Shown: positions 10,889 to 20,688, counted from the stretch's first letter. The stretch is DNA of 48,903 nt from Hoylesella shahii DSM 15611 = JCM 12083 (GCF_000613445.1 NZ_BAIZ01000026.1:1-48903); one strand, 5' to 3'. The notes: a model not told the origin generated them from the letters alone. A program made the numbers and translations.

Positions 10889-11823
10889 ATGATTACGATA
10901 TTAGGTCCTACGGCTTGTGGAAAAACAGCATTAGCCGTTAAGGTCGCTGCTATGACTGGTGGCGAGATTATCAGTGCGGATAGTAGGCAGGTGTATCGTG
11001 GTATGGATATTGGCACAGGTAAAGACTTGAGCGAGTACATTGTTGACGGAAAAGCCATTCCCTATCACCTTATAGATATAGAGGATGCTGGGCAGAAATA
11101 TAATCTGTTTAGATTTCAAAAAGACTTTAATGCCGCCTACGAAGATATCACACGTAGAGGAGTTCTGCCCATTCTGTGTGGCGGAACGGGTCTTTATATG
11201 GAAGCTGTTCTCAAAGGTTATGCCCTATCTCCTGTTGAACAGGATGAGAAATTGCGTAAAAAACTTTCTACGAGAACGCTCGATGAACTCAAAGAATTAC
11301 TTAGCCGACTGAAAGCGAGAAACGGTTCGGCCATGCATAACATAACAGATGTAGACACCGTGAGCCGAGCAGTGCGAGCAATAGAAATAGAATTTCATAA
11401 TTTGAAGCATCCTTTAGATACGCGTTCAATGCCTGCAGTAAATTCGCTTATCGTGGGATTGGATGTGGATAGAGAAGTGAGACGAGAAAGAATAACCGCC
11501 AGACTGAAAGCCAGATTGCAAGAAGGAATGGTGGAAGAGGTTAGCGGATTGCTGAAAAACAATGGCGTGACGAAAGAAGACTGATGTATTATGGGCTGGA
11601 ATATAAATATGTTACGGCATACGTAGTTGGAGAAATGTCGTACAACGATATGTTCAATCAACTTGAAATAGCCATCCATCAATTTGCAAAACGCCAGATG
11701 ACCTGGTTTAGAGGCATGGAACGACGAGGATTTATTATCCATTGGCTAAATGCAAGTATGTCTATGGATGATAAATTGGCTCAGATAGAACAGTGGATGA
11801 GCGAAGAAAAGGAAACGGTTTAA
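10889..11823 (+). CDS. miaA: tRNA dimethylallyltransferase MiaA (frame broken near 11581)
   Basis: About 311 aa once repaired. The ATP-binding loop LGPTACGKTAL, SADSRQVYRGMDIGTGK, YHLIDIEDAGQKYNLFRFQ and GGTGLYMEAVLKGY are all MiaA signatures. MiaA adds a dimethylallyl group to A37 of tRNAs that read UNN codons. The first frame stops after GVTKED at 11584 and the normal continuation (MYYGLEYKYVTAYVVGEMSY) lies in the next frame; one extra base in GAAGACTG restores D-L-M-Y-Y-G. A GTG at 10883 in the same frame is an alternative start. The gene follows the gap terminator and precedes the lipid-kinase-like gene by 19 nt, so the two are probably co-transcribed. Confidence 0.92.
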
Positions 11824-11842
11824 GAAAAAGAGTATAACAAAA

Positions 11843-12775
11843 ATGGCAGCAAACAAGAAATGGGCGATATTGTACTGTCCCAAAAAAGGCATGTACAGCG
11901 GAGGAGTACGTTGGAGTAAGGTGGAAAAATGCCTGATGGACAACGGTATTGACTTTGACTATGTGCAAAGCGAAAACGCCAATAGCGTGGAACGACTGAT
12001 AACTATGTTCATTGAAAATGGTTATAAAACAATCGTGGTTGTTGGTGGAGACTCGGCCCTAAACGATGCTGCCAACTGCTTAATGCATATTGATAAACAG
12101 GCACGCGAAGATATTGCACTGGGCGTTATACCCAATGGATTAATGAACGACTTTGCACATTTTTGGGGAATGAGCGAAGGAGACATTGATGCCACAGTGA
12201 AATGGCTAAAGAAAAGGCGAGTTAGGAAAATAGACTTGGGCAAAGTGCGCTATACCAATAAGGAAGGCCAACAATGCCAACGCTATTTTCTTAACTGTGT
12301 AAACGTGGGTTTGATTGCCACAATCATGAACTTACGCTTGCAAACACGTCGCTTTTTTGGTTCGCGAACACTTTCATTTCTCTTCTCTTTTGTGCTTCTG
12401 GCCTTTCAACGACTAGAATACAAGATGCATCTAAAGATTAACGAAGATGTGTTGAACCGAAAAATTATGACCATCTGCGTGGGAAATGCCCAAGGGTACG
12501 GACAAACGCCCAATGCAGTTCCATACAACGGATTGTTGGATGTGTCGGTGGTGTATCATCCAAAGATGATGAAGTTGTTCGAAGGTATATATTTGTTTTT
12601 ACGTGGTAAATTCTTAAATCATAGAAGCGTGCACCCTTATCGTACACGCAAAGTGGAATTCATGGATGCCAACCACGCTTTAGTAGGCATTGACGGCAGG
12701 CCTATGAATACGCCTGCTGGTTCGTTTACGATTACAGTAGAGCAAGAGGTGATCAACTTTTTGATACCTGATTAA
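11843..12775 (+). CDS. Diacylglycerol/lipid kinase-family protein
   Basis: 310 aa. It has the two-lobed fold of the diacylglycerol kinase catalytic family: YCPKKGMYSGGVRWSKVEKC at the start, then VVVGGDSALNDAANCLM in place of the usual GGDGTLNE, GVIPNGLMNDFAHF for the LGTGNDFA motif, and NAQGYGQTPNAVPYNGLLDV followed by VVYHPKM for the substrate lobe. The likely activity is ATP-dependent phosphorylation of a lipid or long-chain base at the inner membrane. The altered glycine-rich motif (GGDSA) makes the exact substrate uncertain. Its stop codon shares the bases TTAA with the convergent Crp/Fnr gene. Confidence 0.8.
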   Translation: MAANKKWAILYCPKKGMYSGGVRWSKVEKCLMDNGIDFDYVQSENANSVERLITMFIENGYKTIVVVGGDSALNDAANCLMHIDKQAREDIALGVIPNGLMNDFAHFWGMSEGDIDATVKWLKKRRVRKIDLGKVRYTNKEGQQCQRYFLNCVNVGLIATIMNLRLQTRRFFGSRTLSFLFSFVLLAFQRLEYKMHLKINEDVLNRKIMTICVGNAQGYGQTPNAVPYNGLLDVSVVYHPKMMKLFEGIYLFLRGKFLNHRSVHPYRTRKVEFMDANHALVGIDGRPMNTPAGSFTITVEQEVINFLIPD

Positions 12776-13476
12776 CCTAGTTTACTAACTTTTCGCAACT
12801 CTTCGTCTTGCATGATGCGGATTTTTCGTCCGTCAATAGCAATCATATTTTCAACAGCGAAAGACGACAACGTACGTATAGCGTTGCTCGTAGTCATGTT
12901 AGACATACTAGCGATGTCTTCTCGGCTAAGATAAATGCTCAGCGTGTAGCCATCTTCTTCCACACCATAACTATCTTTTAAGAATAGCAATGTCTCGGCC
13001 AATCGCCCACGAATATGCTTTTGTGTGAGGCTAACCGTACGTTCGTCGGCCGTGCCTAACAATTTTGCAAGATGGCGAATAAAGAACATGGAAACAGCAT
13101 TGTTCTCATGTACAAACTTTATAACCAATTGTATGGGCAAGAAAGCCACCACACAATTATCTATAGCCATGGCCGAAGTTTTATATTCTTCGCCTGCAAA
13201 GAAGGCACGATAACCAAAGAAATCAACGGCTTTGATGGCACGAATAATTTGACTTCGCCCATTAACACCATCTTTATAAACCTTAACTTTACCAGCGATA
13301 AGGCACATCACCTCACGTGGAGGTTCACCATCTCTATATATAATATCGTTCTTTTTGAACGAAACAATCCTAACATTGTCTGCCAATAGCTTTCGTTGAG
13401 ACTCTGAAAGGGGCGTCCAGCGATCGGAAATAATCTTGATTACTTCGTCTTTTGATACTAGAAATTTAGCTGTCAT
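12772..13476 (-). CDS. Crp/Fnr-family transcriptional regulator
   Basis: 234 aa. The N-terminal cyclic-nucleotide-binding-type beta-roll runs to about residue 125 (SFKKNDIIYRDGEPPREVMC, IAGKVKVYKDGVNGR). A dimer helix (AVSMFFIRHLAKLLGTADER) follows, and a C-terminal winged helix (LSREDIASMSNMTTSNAIRT) binds DNA. I see no Fnr-type cysteine cluster at the N-terminus. It is transcribed away from the glycogen operon, with 254 bp between them, so it may control that operon; this is inference from position only. Confidence 0.88.
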   Translation of the reverse strand: MTAKFLVSKDEVIKIISDRWTPLSESQRKLLADNVRIVSFKKNDIIYRDGEPPREVMCLIAGKVKVYKDGVNGRSQIIRAIKAVDFFGYRAFFAGEEYKTSAMAIDNCVVAFLPIQLVIKFVHENNAVSMFFIRHLAKLLGTADERTVSLTQKHIRGRLAETLLFLKDSYGVEEDGYTLSIYLSREDIASMSNMTTSNAIRTLSSFAVENMIAIDGRKIRIMQDEELRKVSKLG

Positions 13477-13524
13477 AATTTTTCTGGCTTTACTCAGTCT
13501 TATGTTGATTAACAGAATTGGTTA

Positions 13525-13532
13525 CAAAATTA
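13525..13532 (-). promoter_or_regulatory. Promoter -7 element of the Crp/Fnr gene
   Basis: The minus strand reads TAATTTTG, followed by T, about 50 nt upstream of the start codon. The -33 region is not clear. Confidence 0.45.
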
Positions 13533-13624
13533 CAACTTTTTCTTCTATGAGACCGTTTAATTGTTCTCTTTTTTATATGAATGAAGAAGAAAATTTGTTA
13601 TTTCTGTAATTTTTATTGGTTTTA

Positions 13625-13656
13625 TTTGGGTTAAAGACAATTATTTTGTACTTTTG
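13625..13656 (+). promoter_or_regulatory. Promoter of the glycogen operon
   Basis: TTTG at 13625-13628 and TACTTTTG at 13649-13656 are 20 nt apart, close to the ideal Bacteroidetes promoter. The ATG of the debranching enzyme follows 74 nt later. Confidence 0.65.
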
Positions 13657-13730
13657 GCAATAGAAGAGTTGAATACCTAACCAACTTCTTTTACTAGATG
13701 ACTAACAATTAAACCTTAAAGTATAGCTGT

Positions 13731-15677
13731 ATGGGTTATATACGATTTGAAAAAGGCCTCATGACAAACCTTGAGGAAACATTGCCTAAAGAGTTGTTGC
13801 GAACCAACAGGTCGGGAGCATATTCATGTTCGTCTATACTGGACTGTAACACAAGAAAGTATCATGGACTTCTTGTTGTGCCTATTCCTGAGATTGATGA
13901 TGAAAATCATGTATTGCTTTCTTCGCTTGATGTGTCCGTTATTCAACATGGAGCAGAGTTTAATCTTGGCTTGCATAAGTATCGCGGAAATATCTTTAGT
14001 CCGAACGGCCATAAGTATATCCGTGAATTTAACTGCGACAAAGTTCCCACAACCTTATATAGAGTGGGTGGAGTTGTGCTAAAAAAAGAAGTGGTTTTTC
14101 AACATTTTGAAGACCGAATTCTAATCCGTTATACGTTAGAAGATGCTCATTCTGATACAAAATTACGTTTCAAGCCCTTCTTAGCTTTTAGAAGCGTACG
14201 CCAGTTTACTCATGAGAATGCTGTTGCTTCGCGTGAATACCATGAAGTGGAGAATGGAATAAAAACTTGCATGTACGCGGGTTATCCCGATTTGTTTATG
14301 CAGTTTAGTAAGAAAAACACATTTATCTTTGAGCCAAATTGGTATCATGGTTTGGAATATCCCAAAGAACAGGAGCGCGGCTATGACGCCAACGAAGACC
14401 TCTATGTGCCTGGCTATTTCGAAATGAACATCAAAAAGGGCGAGAGTATAGTGTTTTCTGCATCCACACAAGCGTTTAAAACAAAGGAATTGTGTAAGCT
14501 TTTCCAAGAAGAAGTGGATGAAAGAAGCCCTCGCGACAACTTTTTCCATTGCCTAGTTAATGCTGCTCACCAATTTCATATCAGCGAACCTAACGGCGAT
14601 GAATACATTTTGGCTGGTTATCCTTGGTTTAAATGCAGGGCGCGCGACACCTTTGTGGCGCTTCCTGGACTAACGTTGGCCATTGAAGAAGAAACTTATT
14701 TCGAGGCTGTAATGCGAACAGCTGAACGTGGTTTGCGTGAGTTTATGAACGATAAACCGCTAACAGTGAAGATTGCAGAGATTGAACAGCCCGATGTGTT
14801 GTTGTGGGCGGTTTGGGCTATACAACAATATGGACGAGAAACGTCTAAGGAACGCTGCATAGAAAAATATGGACAGCTTGTTAAAGACATCATTATATAT
14901 ATAAGGAGCAATAAACATCCTAACCTTATTTTAGACGAAAACGGACTGATACGTACCAATGGAAGAGACAAAGCCGTTACTTGGATGAACTCAATCATCA
15001 ACGGACGACCAGCTATTCCGCGTTCAGGATATATCGTTGAGTTTAATGCATTGTGGTATAATGCTCTGAAATTTGCAGCAACTATCGCTACCGATATGGG
15101 CGAACCGCATGAAACGGTGAACCTAGAAGAAATGGCTGCAAAGTGTAAAGAGGCTTTTGTTGAAACGTTCTTGAACGAATATGGCTATCTTTACGACTTT
15201 GTAGATGGGAATATGGTGGATTGGAGTGTTCGGCCGAACATGATTTTCGCTGTAGCACTCGACTACTCACCGCTAGAGTTAAGCCAAAAGAAGAGTGTTT
15301 TAGATGTATGTACGCGCGAACTGCTCACACCTAAAGGACTTAGAACATTATCGCCAAAGAGTGGCGGATACAATCCTATGTACGTTGGACCGCAAATTCA
15401 ACGCGATTATGCCTACCATCAGGGTACAGCTTGGCCTTGGTTGGGAGGATTCTACATGGAAGCATGCCTTAAGCTCTATAAACGCACCCGTCTTAGCTTT
15501 ATCGAAAGACAAATGGTTGGTTATGAAGACGAGATGTTTTACCATTGCCTCGGAACCATTCCCGAACTTTTCGACGGCAATCCACCATTTAGTGGGCGCG
15601 GAGCAATATCGTTTGCCATGAATGTAGGCGAGATATTGAGAACCTCGGAGTTACTTGAAAAATACTCATATAAATAA
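13731..15677 (+). CDS. Glycogen debranching enzyme (amylo-alpha-1,6-glucosidase, GH133 type)
   Basis: 648 aa. The N-terminal beta-sandwich domain (RTNRSGAYSCSSILDCNTRK followed by YHGLLV) covers about residues 1-270. The C-terminal (alpha/alpha)6 barrel carries GYPWFKCRARDTFVALPGLT, GYIVEFNALWYNALKFA, VRPNMIFAVALDYSPL and YHQGTAWPWLGGF, which are the active-site signatures of the family. It hydrolyses the alpha-1,6 branch glucose of glycogen in the cytoplasm. It is the first gene of a three-gene operon with a glycosyltransferase and a GH57-like protein, the standard Bacteroidales glycogen cluster. All core motifs look intact. Confidence 0.93.
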   Translation: MGYIRFEKGLMTNLEETLPKELLRTNRSGAYSCSSILDCNTRKYHGLLVVPIPEIDDENHVLLSSLDVSVIQHGAEFNLGLHKYRGNIFSPNGHKYIREFNCDKVPTTLYRVGGVVLKKEVVFQHFEDRILIRYTLEDAHSDTKLRFKPFLAFRSVRQFTHENAVASREYHEVENGIKTCMYAGYPDLFMQFSKKNTFIFEPNWYHGLEYPKEQERGYDANEDLYVPGYFEMNIKKGESIVFSASTQAFKTKELCKLFQEEVDERSPRDNFFHCLVNAAHQFHISEPNGDEYILAGYPWFKCRARDTFVALPGLTLAIEEETYFEAVMRTAERGLREFMNDKPLTVKIAEIEQPDVLLWAVWAIQQYGRETSKERCIEKYGQLVKDIIIYIRSNKHPNLILDENGLIRTNGRDKAVTWMNSIINGRPAIPRSGYIVEFNALWYNALKFAATIATDMGEPHETVNLEEMAAKCKEAFVETFLNEYGYLYDFVDGNMVDWSVRPNMIFAVALDYSPLELSQKKSVLDVCTRELLTPKGLRTLSPKSGGYNPMYVGPQIQRDYAYHQGTAWPWLGGFYMEACLKLYKRTRLSFIERQMVGYEDEMFYHCLGTIPELFDGNPPFSGRGAISFAMNVGEILRTSELLEKYSYK

Positions 15678-15681
15678 TAAC

Positions 15682-15687
15682 GGAGGA
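15682..15687 (+). promoter_or_regulatory. Unusually strong Shine-Dalgarno site
   Basis: GGAGGA lies 8 nt before the ATG at 15696. Bacteroidetes genes seldom carry a strong site, and most starts in this window do not. Confidence 0.6.
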
Positions 15688-15695
15688 ACTAAATA

Positions 15696-16964
15696 ATGAA
15701 AGTATTAATGTTTGGTTGGGAGTATCCTCCTCACATCTTAGGCGGTCTTGGAACTGCTAGCTTCGGAATAACCGAAGGCTTGCATGCACAAGGCGACATG
15801 GAAATTACATTTTGCCTGCCCAAACCTTGGGGTGATGAAGACAAGAACGCCGCAAACATCGTGGCCATGAATTGTGTGCCCGTGGCGTGGCGTGACGTTA
15901 ACTACGATTATCTAAAAGAAAGATTGGGTAATGTGATGTCTCCAGAATATTATTATGAACTGAGAGACAATATCTATGCCGACTTCAACTACATGAACCT
16001 GAATGATTTGGGCTGTGTTGAATTCTCTGGTCGTTATCCCGAAAACCTGCACGAAGAGATTAATAATTATTCTATCGTTGCGGGCGTTGTAGCTAGACGA
16101 GAATCGTATGACATCATTCATGCCCACGACTGGCTTACTTATCCAGCAGGAATTCATGCTAAACAAGTGTCTGGAAAGCCTTTGTGTATCCATGTTCACG
16201 CCACAGACTTTGACCGTTCGCGCGGAAAAGTTAACCCTACTGTTTATTCTATTGAGAAAGACGGTATGGATAATGCAGACTGCATCATGTGCGTGTCTGA
16301 ACTTACCCGACAAACGGTAATCAAAGAATATCACCAAGACCCGCGAAAGGTTTACACTGTGCATAATGCAGTGTACCCCTTAGCGCAAGAATTACAAGAC
16401 ATTCCACGCCCCAACCACAATGGAAAGGAAAAAACTGTGACCTTTCTAGGTCGCATCACCATGCAAAAAGGCCCAGAATATTTCGTTGAAGCAGCAACTA
16501 TGGTGCTGCACCGCACACGCAATGTACGCTTCTGCATGGCAGGATCCGGCGATATGATGGATCAAATGATTATGCTCGCTGCCAATCGTGGTATTGCCGA
16601 CCGTTTCCACTTCCCTGGTTTCATGCGTGGCAAGCAAGTTTACGAATGTCTTAAAGCTTCCGATGTGTATGTGATGCCCTCTGTTAGTGAGCCGTTTGGC
16701 ATCTCGCCACTAGAGGCAATGCAATGTGGCACGCCTACAATTATATCCAAACAGAGCGGATGTGCTGAAATCTTAACCAACTGTATTAAGGTGGATTATT
16801 GGGATATCCATGCTTTGGCCGATGCAATCTATTCTATTTGTCATAACGACAGCTTGTTTGAGTACCTACAAACAGAAGGTAAAAACGAAGTAGACCAGAT
16901 AACATGGGAGAAAGTGGGCTTGTGGATACGCACGCTTTACGAGAGAACAATTAACAAGAAGTAA
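15696..16964 (+). CDS. GT4/GT5-type glycosyltransferase of the glycogen cluster
   Basis: 422 aa with a two-Rossmann GT-B fold. The N-terminal domain starts MKVLMFGWEYPPHILGGLGT, with the glycine-rich loop seen in starch/glycogen synthases, and holds IIHAHDWLTYPAGI. The C-terminal domain has VTFLGRITMQKGPEYFVEAA (donor-phosphate contact) and the E-x7-E motif in PSVSEPFGISPLEAMQCGTP. The likely reaction is transfer of glucose from a nucleotide sugar to an alpha-glucan. It is shorter than classical GlgA (about 480 aa), so it may be a distinct alpha-glucan transferase. It starts 18 nt after the debranching enzyme and is followed 24 nt later by the GH57-like gene. Confidence 0.85.
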   Translation: MKVLMFGWEYPPHILGGLGTASFGITEGLHAQGDMEITFCLPKPWGDEDKNAANIVAMNCVPVAWRDVNYDYLKERLGNVMSPEYYYELRDNIYADFNYMNLNDLGCVEFSGRYPENLHEEINNYSIVAGVVARRESYDIIHAHDWLTYPAGIHAKQVSGKPLCIHVHATDFDRSRGKVNPTVYSIEKDGMDNADCIMCVSELTRQTVIKEYHQDPRKVYTVHNAVYPLAQELQDIPRPNHNGKEKTVTFLGRITMQKGPEYFVEAATMVLHRTRNVRFCMAGSGDMMDQMIMLAANRGIADRFHFPGFMRGKQVYECLKASDVYVMPSVSEPFGISPLEAMQCGTPTIISKQSGCAEILTNCIKVDYWDIHALADAIYSICHNDSLFEYLQTEGKNEVDQITWEKVGLWIRTLYERTINKK

Positions 16965-16988
16965 TGCAGCCTTTAAAAATAAAAAACG

Positions 16989-18386
16989 ATGAAAACGATA
17001 TGTTTATATTTTGAGATACACCAAATTATCCATCTCAAACGGTATAGATTCTTTGATATAGGTACCGACCACTACTATTACGATGACTTTGAAAACGAAA
17101 GAAGCATCGCCGACATTGCCCAACGCTCGTACATGCCTGCGCTTAATGCCCTGCTAGATATGATTAAAGCCAATGATAAGTATTTCAAAGTTGCTTTTTC
17201 ACTCTCTGGTGTGGGTATCGAGCAATTGGAAATGCATGCTCCGCAGGTGCTAGACAAACTGCAAGAGCTTAACGAAACAGGCTGCGTGGAGTTCTTGGCA
17301 GAGCCTTATTCACATGGTTTGGCTTCGCTTGTTAACGAAGATAGTTTTGAAGTTGAAGTAAAAAAACAATGCCAGAAAATAAAAGAATACTTTGGACAAA
17401 CGCCAAAAGTGCTTCGCAATTCATCGCTTATCTATAACGATGATATAGGTTTGAAAGCTTCTCAAATGGGATTTAAAGGCATGCTCACCGAAGGAGCAAA
17501 GCATGTACTTGGATGGAAGTCGCCCCATTACTTGTACCATTGTAGCATGGCGCCCAATTTGAAATTGTTGCTTCGTGATATACGCTTAAGCGATGACATT
17601 TCTTTACGCTTCAACAATAGCGAATGGGATGAGTATCCATTGTTTGCCGACAAGTATGTAGCTAAGATTGCAGCTCTTCCTCAAGAAGAACAGGTTATCA
17701 ATATCTTTATGGAACTGTCTGCATTAGGTATTGCTCAGCCACTTTCAAGCAACATATTGGAATTCTTAAAAGCCATTCCCGTTTGTGCTAAGCAAGCAGG
17801 TATCACCTTCTCTACACCCACCGAGATTTGTACAAAGATGAAGAGTGTGGCCGCCTTGGAAGTGCCTTACGCTCTTTCGTGGGTCGACGAGGAACGCGAT
17901 GTTAGCTGTTGGCTTGGTAATTCTATGCAACGCGAGGCATTTAACAAATTGTATAGCGTTGCCGATAGAGTTAGAATTGCCAACGACTTGCGTATAAATC
18001 AAGATTGGGACTATCTGCAAGCTTCAAATAACTTTCGCTTTATGACGACCAAGAATACTGGTGTAACTATTGACCGCGGTATTTATAGCAGTCCGTTCGA
18101 CGCTTTTACCAATTATATGAATATTCTTGGCGATTTCATCAACAGGGTTAATAGTTTGTATCCCGAAGAGATAGGCAACGAAGAGTTGAACAGCTTGTTG
18201 ACAACCATCAAAAATCAAGGTGATGAAATAAGAGTGAAAGAAAAAGAAATTGTTCGTCTTCAAACGAAAATCGCTAAGATTGAAGCTGAAAGTGATAAAC
18301 TTCGTGCTCAACTTGAAAAGGGAGAAAGGAAAGCTAAACCTAAGAAGGCAACAGTCAAAAAGACTGCACCCAAAGCTGAAAAATAA
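16989..18386 (+). CDS. GH57-family protein, probably catalytically dead
   Basis: 465 aa. The overall course is that of Bacteroidales GH57 alpha-amylases (YRFFDIGTDHYYYDDFENER, FKGMLTEGAKHVLGWKSPHY, ISLRFNNSEWDEYP, REAFNKLYSVADRV, NYMNILGDFINRVNSLYP). However, region 1 reads HQIIHL instead of HQPFRL-like, and the segment that normally holds the nucleophile Glu (RNTELIY-like) reads RNSSLIY. The acid/base region (FMDYETFGEHQ-like) reads FMELSALGIAQP. All three catalytic regions are thus changed while the scaffold is kept. Residues about 400-445 form a coiled coil, and the tail is rich in lysine, alanine and proline. A non-catalytic glycogen-binding or partner-binding role is inferred. The reference motifs are recalled from the family, not aligned here. 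Confidence 0.8.
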   Translation: MKTICLYFEIHQIIHLKRYRFFDIGTDHYYYDDFENERSIADIAQRSYMPALNALLDMIKANDKYFKVAFSLSGVGIEQLEMHAPQVLDKLQELNETGCVEFLAEPYSHGLASLVNEDSFEVEVKKQCQKIKEYFGQTPKVLRNSSLIYNDDIGLKASQMGFKGMLTEGAKHVLGWKSPHYLYHCSMAPNLKLLLRDIRLSDDISLRFNNSEWDEYPLFADKYVAKIAALPQEEQVINIFMELSALGIAQPLSSNILEFLKAIPVCAKQAGITFSTPTEICTKMKSVAALEVPYALSWVDEERDVSCWLGNSMQREAFNKLYSVADRVRIANDLRINQDWDYLQASNNFRFMTTKNTGVTIDRGIYSSPFDAFTNYMNILGDFINRVNSLYPEEIGNEELNSLLTTIKNQGDEIRVKEKEIVRLQTKIAKIEAESDKLRAQLEKGERKAKPKKATVKKTAPKAEK

Positions 18387-18542
18387 AAATCCTTTAATCG
18401 TTTAATTTTGAACGAGGTTTTAGTTCGTTGTTTTTTACTATACCTTATAGTTCTTCTATTGGATATACAAGGCATTTTTCCTTAGTTAATTATGACTATA
18501 CAAACTGCCTGAATAGTAAAAACTTGTTTAATTATCACATTT

Positions 18543-18580
18543 AGCGTGAGTTTAGATTAGTCTAAGCTCACGCTTTTTTT
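18543..18580 (+). terminator. Terminator of the glycogen operon
   Basis: AGCGTGAG and CTCACGCT pair perfectly, with a further inner TAGA/TCTA pairing, and a run of T follows. It lies 157 nt past the GH57 stop. Confidence 0.9.
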
Positions 18581-18733
18581 GTATGTTATACACATTCAAA
18601 AGCTAAGAGGGATGTATACAAATCAGAAACTTAGTGCACAAAATAAGGTTGAATGCACGATAATTGGTTGGATGTATGCAGGCTTGGTAAGCAAGGTTGC
18701 AAGGTCAGACAATGAAAAACAATCACAAAGAAG

Positions 18734-18764
18734 TTGTGAAAGCGCGTAAATTGCATTACCTTTG
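18734..18764 (+). promoter_or_regulatory. Promoter of the envelope operon
   Basis: TTGT (18734-18737), then 19 nt, then TACCTTTG (18757-18764), a near-consensus pair. The start codon follows about 50 nt later. Confidence 0.65.
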
Positions 18765-18817
18765 CATAACGAAATACATAAAACCAGTACCATAGTTGGT
18801 GCGTTCTAACTCAAGTT

Positions 18818-20658
18818 ATGAAAGAATTTTTACGAGTATTGCGTCGCTTTGTGCCGCCCTACAAGAAATATTTAATTTTATCAGTTGTATTCAATATCTT
18901 ATCTGCGATATTGAACATCTTCTCATTTGCAACGATTATCCCAATATTAAACATTCTTTTCGAGACAAATGAGTCGGCCAAACCTGTGTCTTACATAGCT
19001 TGGAGTAGTATAACAAGTATTGGCCAACTGGTGGATGTTGTAACAAACAATCTGAACTATTATGTGCAACAGATGATCGTAAGTTGGGGAGCTACAAATA
19101 CATTGTTAGCTGTGGGTATGCTATTGGCTTTTATGACCATGCTCAAAACACTGGCCTACTTTCTGTCCTCTGCTTCAATCATCCCTATTCGCACGGGGGT
19201 GGTACGCGACATTCGCAACCAAATGTATAACAAGATAAACCAACTCTCGCTTGGTTTCTTTTCTGAAGAGCGCAAAGGCGATATCATTGCGCGTATGAGT
19301 GGCGATGTTCAAGAGATAGAAAACTCTATTATGTCTTCGCTCGACATGCTCTTTAAAAATCCTATTCTTATTATAGCCTACTTCATTACCCTCATTATTG
19401 TGTCGTGGCAACTAACGCTGTTCACCATTATTTTTGTGCCTATATTTGGCTGGTTCATGGGATATGTGGGCCGTAAGCTTAAGCAAAATTCAATTAAGGC
19501 ACAAGCTTTGTGGAGCGACACCATGAGTCAAGTGGAAGAAACATTGGGCGGACTGCGCATTATTAAGGCGTTCTGTGCAGAAGAAAAGATGAATGCCCGC
19601 TTTGATAAGGTAAATAGTGCCTATCGTAACGACATTATGAAGGTGAACATTCGTCAGCAATTAGCTCATCCCATGAGCGAGTTCTTGGGTACGGTGATGA
19701 TTGTTATCGTATTATGGTTCGGTGGAATATTAGTGCTTAACAATCAAGTGATGCAAGGCCCAACTTTTATTTACTACTTGGTGATGCTCTATTCAATCAT
19801 CAATCCTCTGAAAGATTTCTCACGAGCAGGCTATAATATCCCTAAAGGACTAGCTCGATGGAACGTGTAGACAAAATTTTAAAAGCCGAAATAGACATCA
19901 GGGAGAAGGAAAATCCTGTGCATATAAGCAGCTTTGAACATCAGATAGAGTTCAGGGACGTGTCGTTCAAATATGGTGAACAATGGGTGTTGCGCCATAT
20001 TAACCTCACTATTGGTAAAGGAAAAAGTGTGGCTTTGGTGGGACAAAGTGGTTCAGGAAAGTCCACTTTGGTAGACCTTATACCGCGTTATTATGATGTC
20101 CAAGAGGGCGAGGTGCTTATTGATGGCATCAATGTCAAAGACTTAGGTGTACACGACCTGCGTCAACTTATTGGCAACGTTAACCAGGAGGCCATTTTGT
20201 TTAATGATTCGTTTTATAACAACATTACTTTTGGCGTAGAAAATGCCTCAATAAAGGAAGTGGAAGATGCTGCACGCATTGCCAATGCTTACGAATTCAT
20301 CAAAGAAACAGAGCATGGCTTTGACACTAATATTGGTGATAGAGGAGGCCGTTTGTCCGGCGGACAACGCCAACGCATAAGTATTGCTCGTGCTGTGCTT
20401 AAAAATCCACCCATACTGATTCTTGATGAAGCAACGAGTGCATTGGATACTGAGAGTGAACGACTAGTGCAAGATGCACTTGAGCGCTTGATGAAGACTC
20501 GCACAACAGTAGCTATTGCCCATCGTTTATCCACAATTAAGAATGCCGATGAAATATGCGTGTTGCATGAAGGACGTATTGTAGAGCGAGGCACGCACGA
20601 AGAACTATTAAGCATCGACGGCTATTATCGTAAACTGAACGATATGCAGTCGCTCTAA
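18818..20658 (+). CDS. msbA: MsbA-type ABC lipid exporter (frame broken near 19855)
   Basis: About 613 aa after repair. The N-terminal membrane domain has six helices (for example YLILSVVFNILSAILNIFSF and LTLFTIIFVPIFGWFMGYVG). The ATPase domain has Walker A VGQSGSGKSTLVDL, signature LSGGQRQRISIA, Walker B ILILDEATSALD and the H-loop AIAHRL. Family members flip lipid A-core or related lipids across the inner membrane. The first frame ends in GLARWNV; one more T in GCTCGATGG gives GLASMERVDKIL, the normal linker. Such an exporter is usually essential in Gram-negative bacteria, which favours an assembly error. It is the first gene of an envelope operon ending at 25646. Confidence 0.9.
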
Positions 20659-20688
20659 CAATTACCAACATAAAATGAATAAGATTCT

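Larger units (their letters stand above)
18387..18817. other. Intergenic stretch between glycogen and envelope operons
   Basis: This 431-bp gap holds the glycogen-operon terminator and the promoter of the exporter gene. Between them (18581-18733) I see only low-complexity sequence with a loose GGTTGnATG repetition and no gene. Confidence 0.6.
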
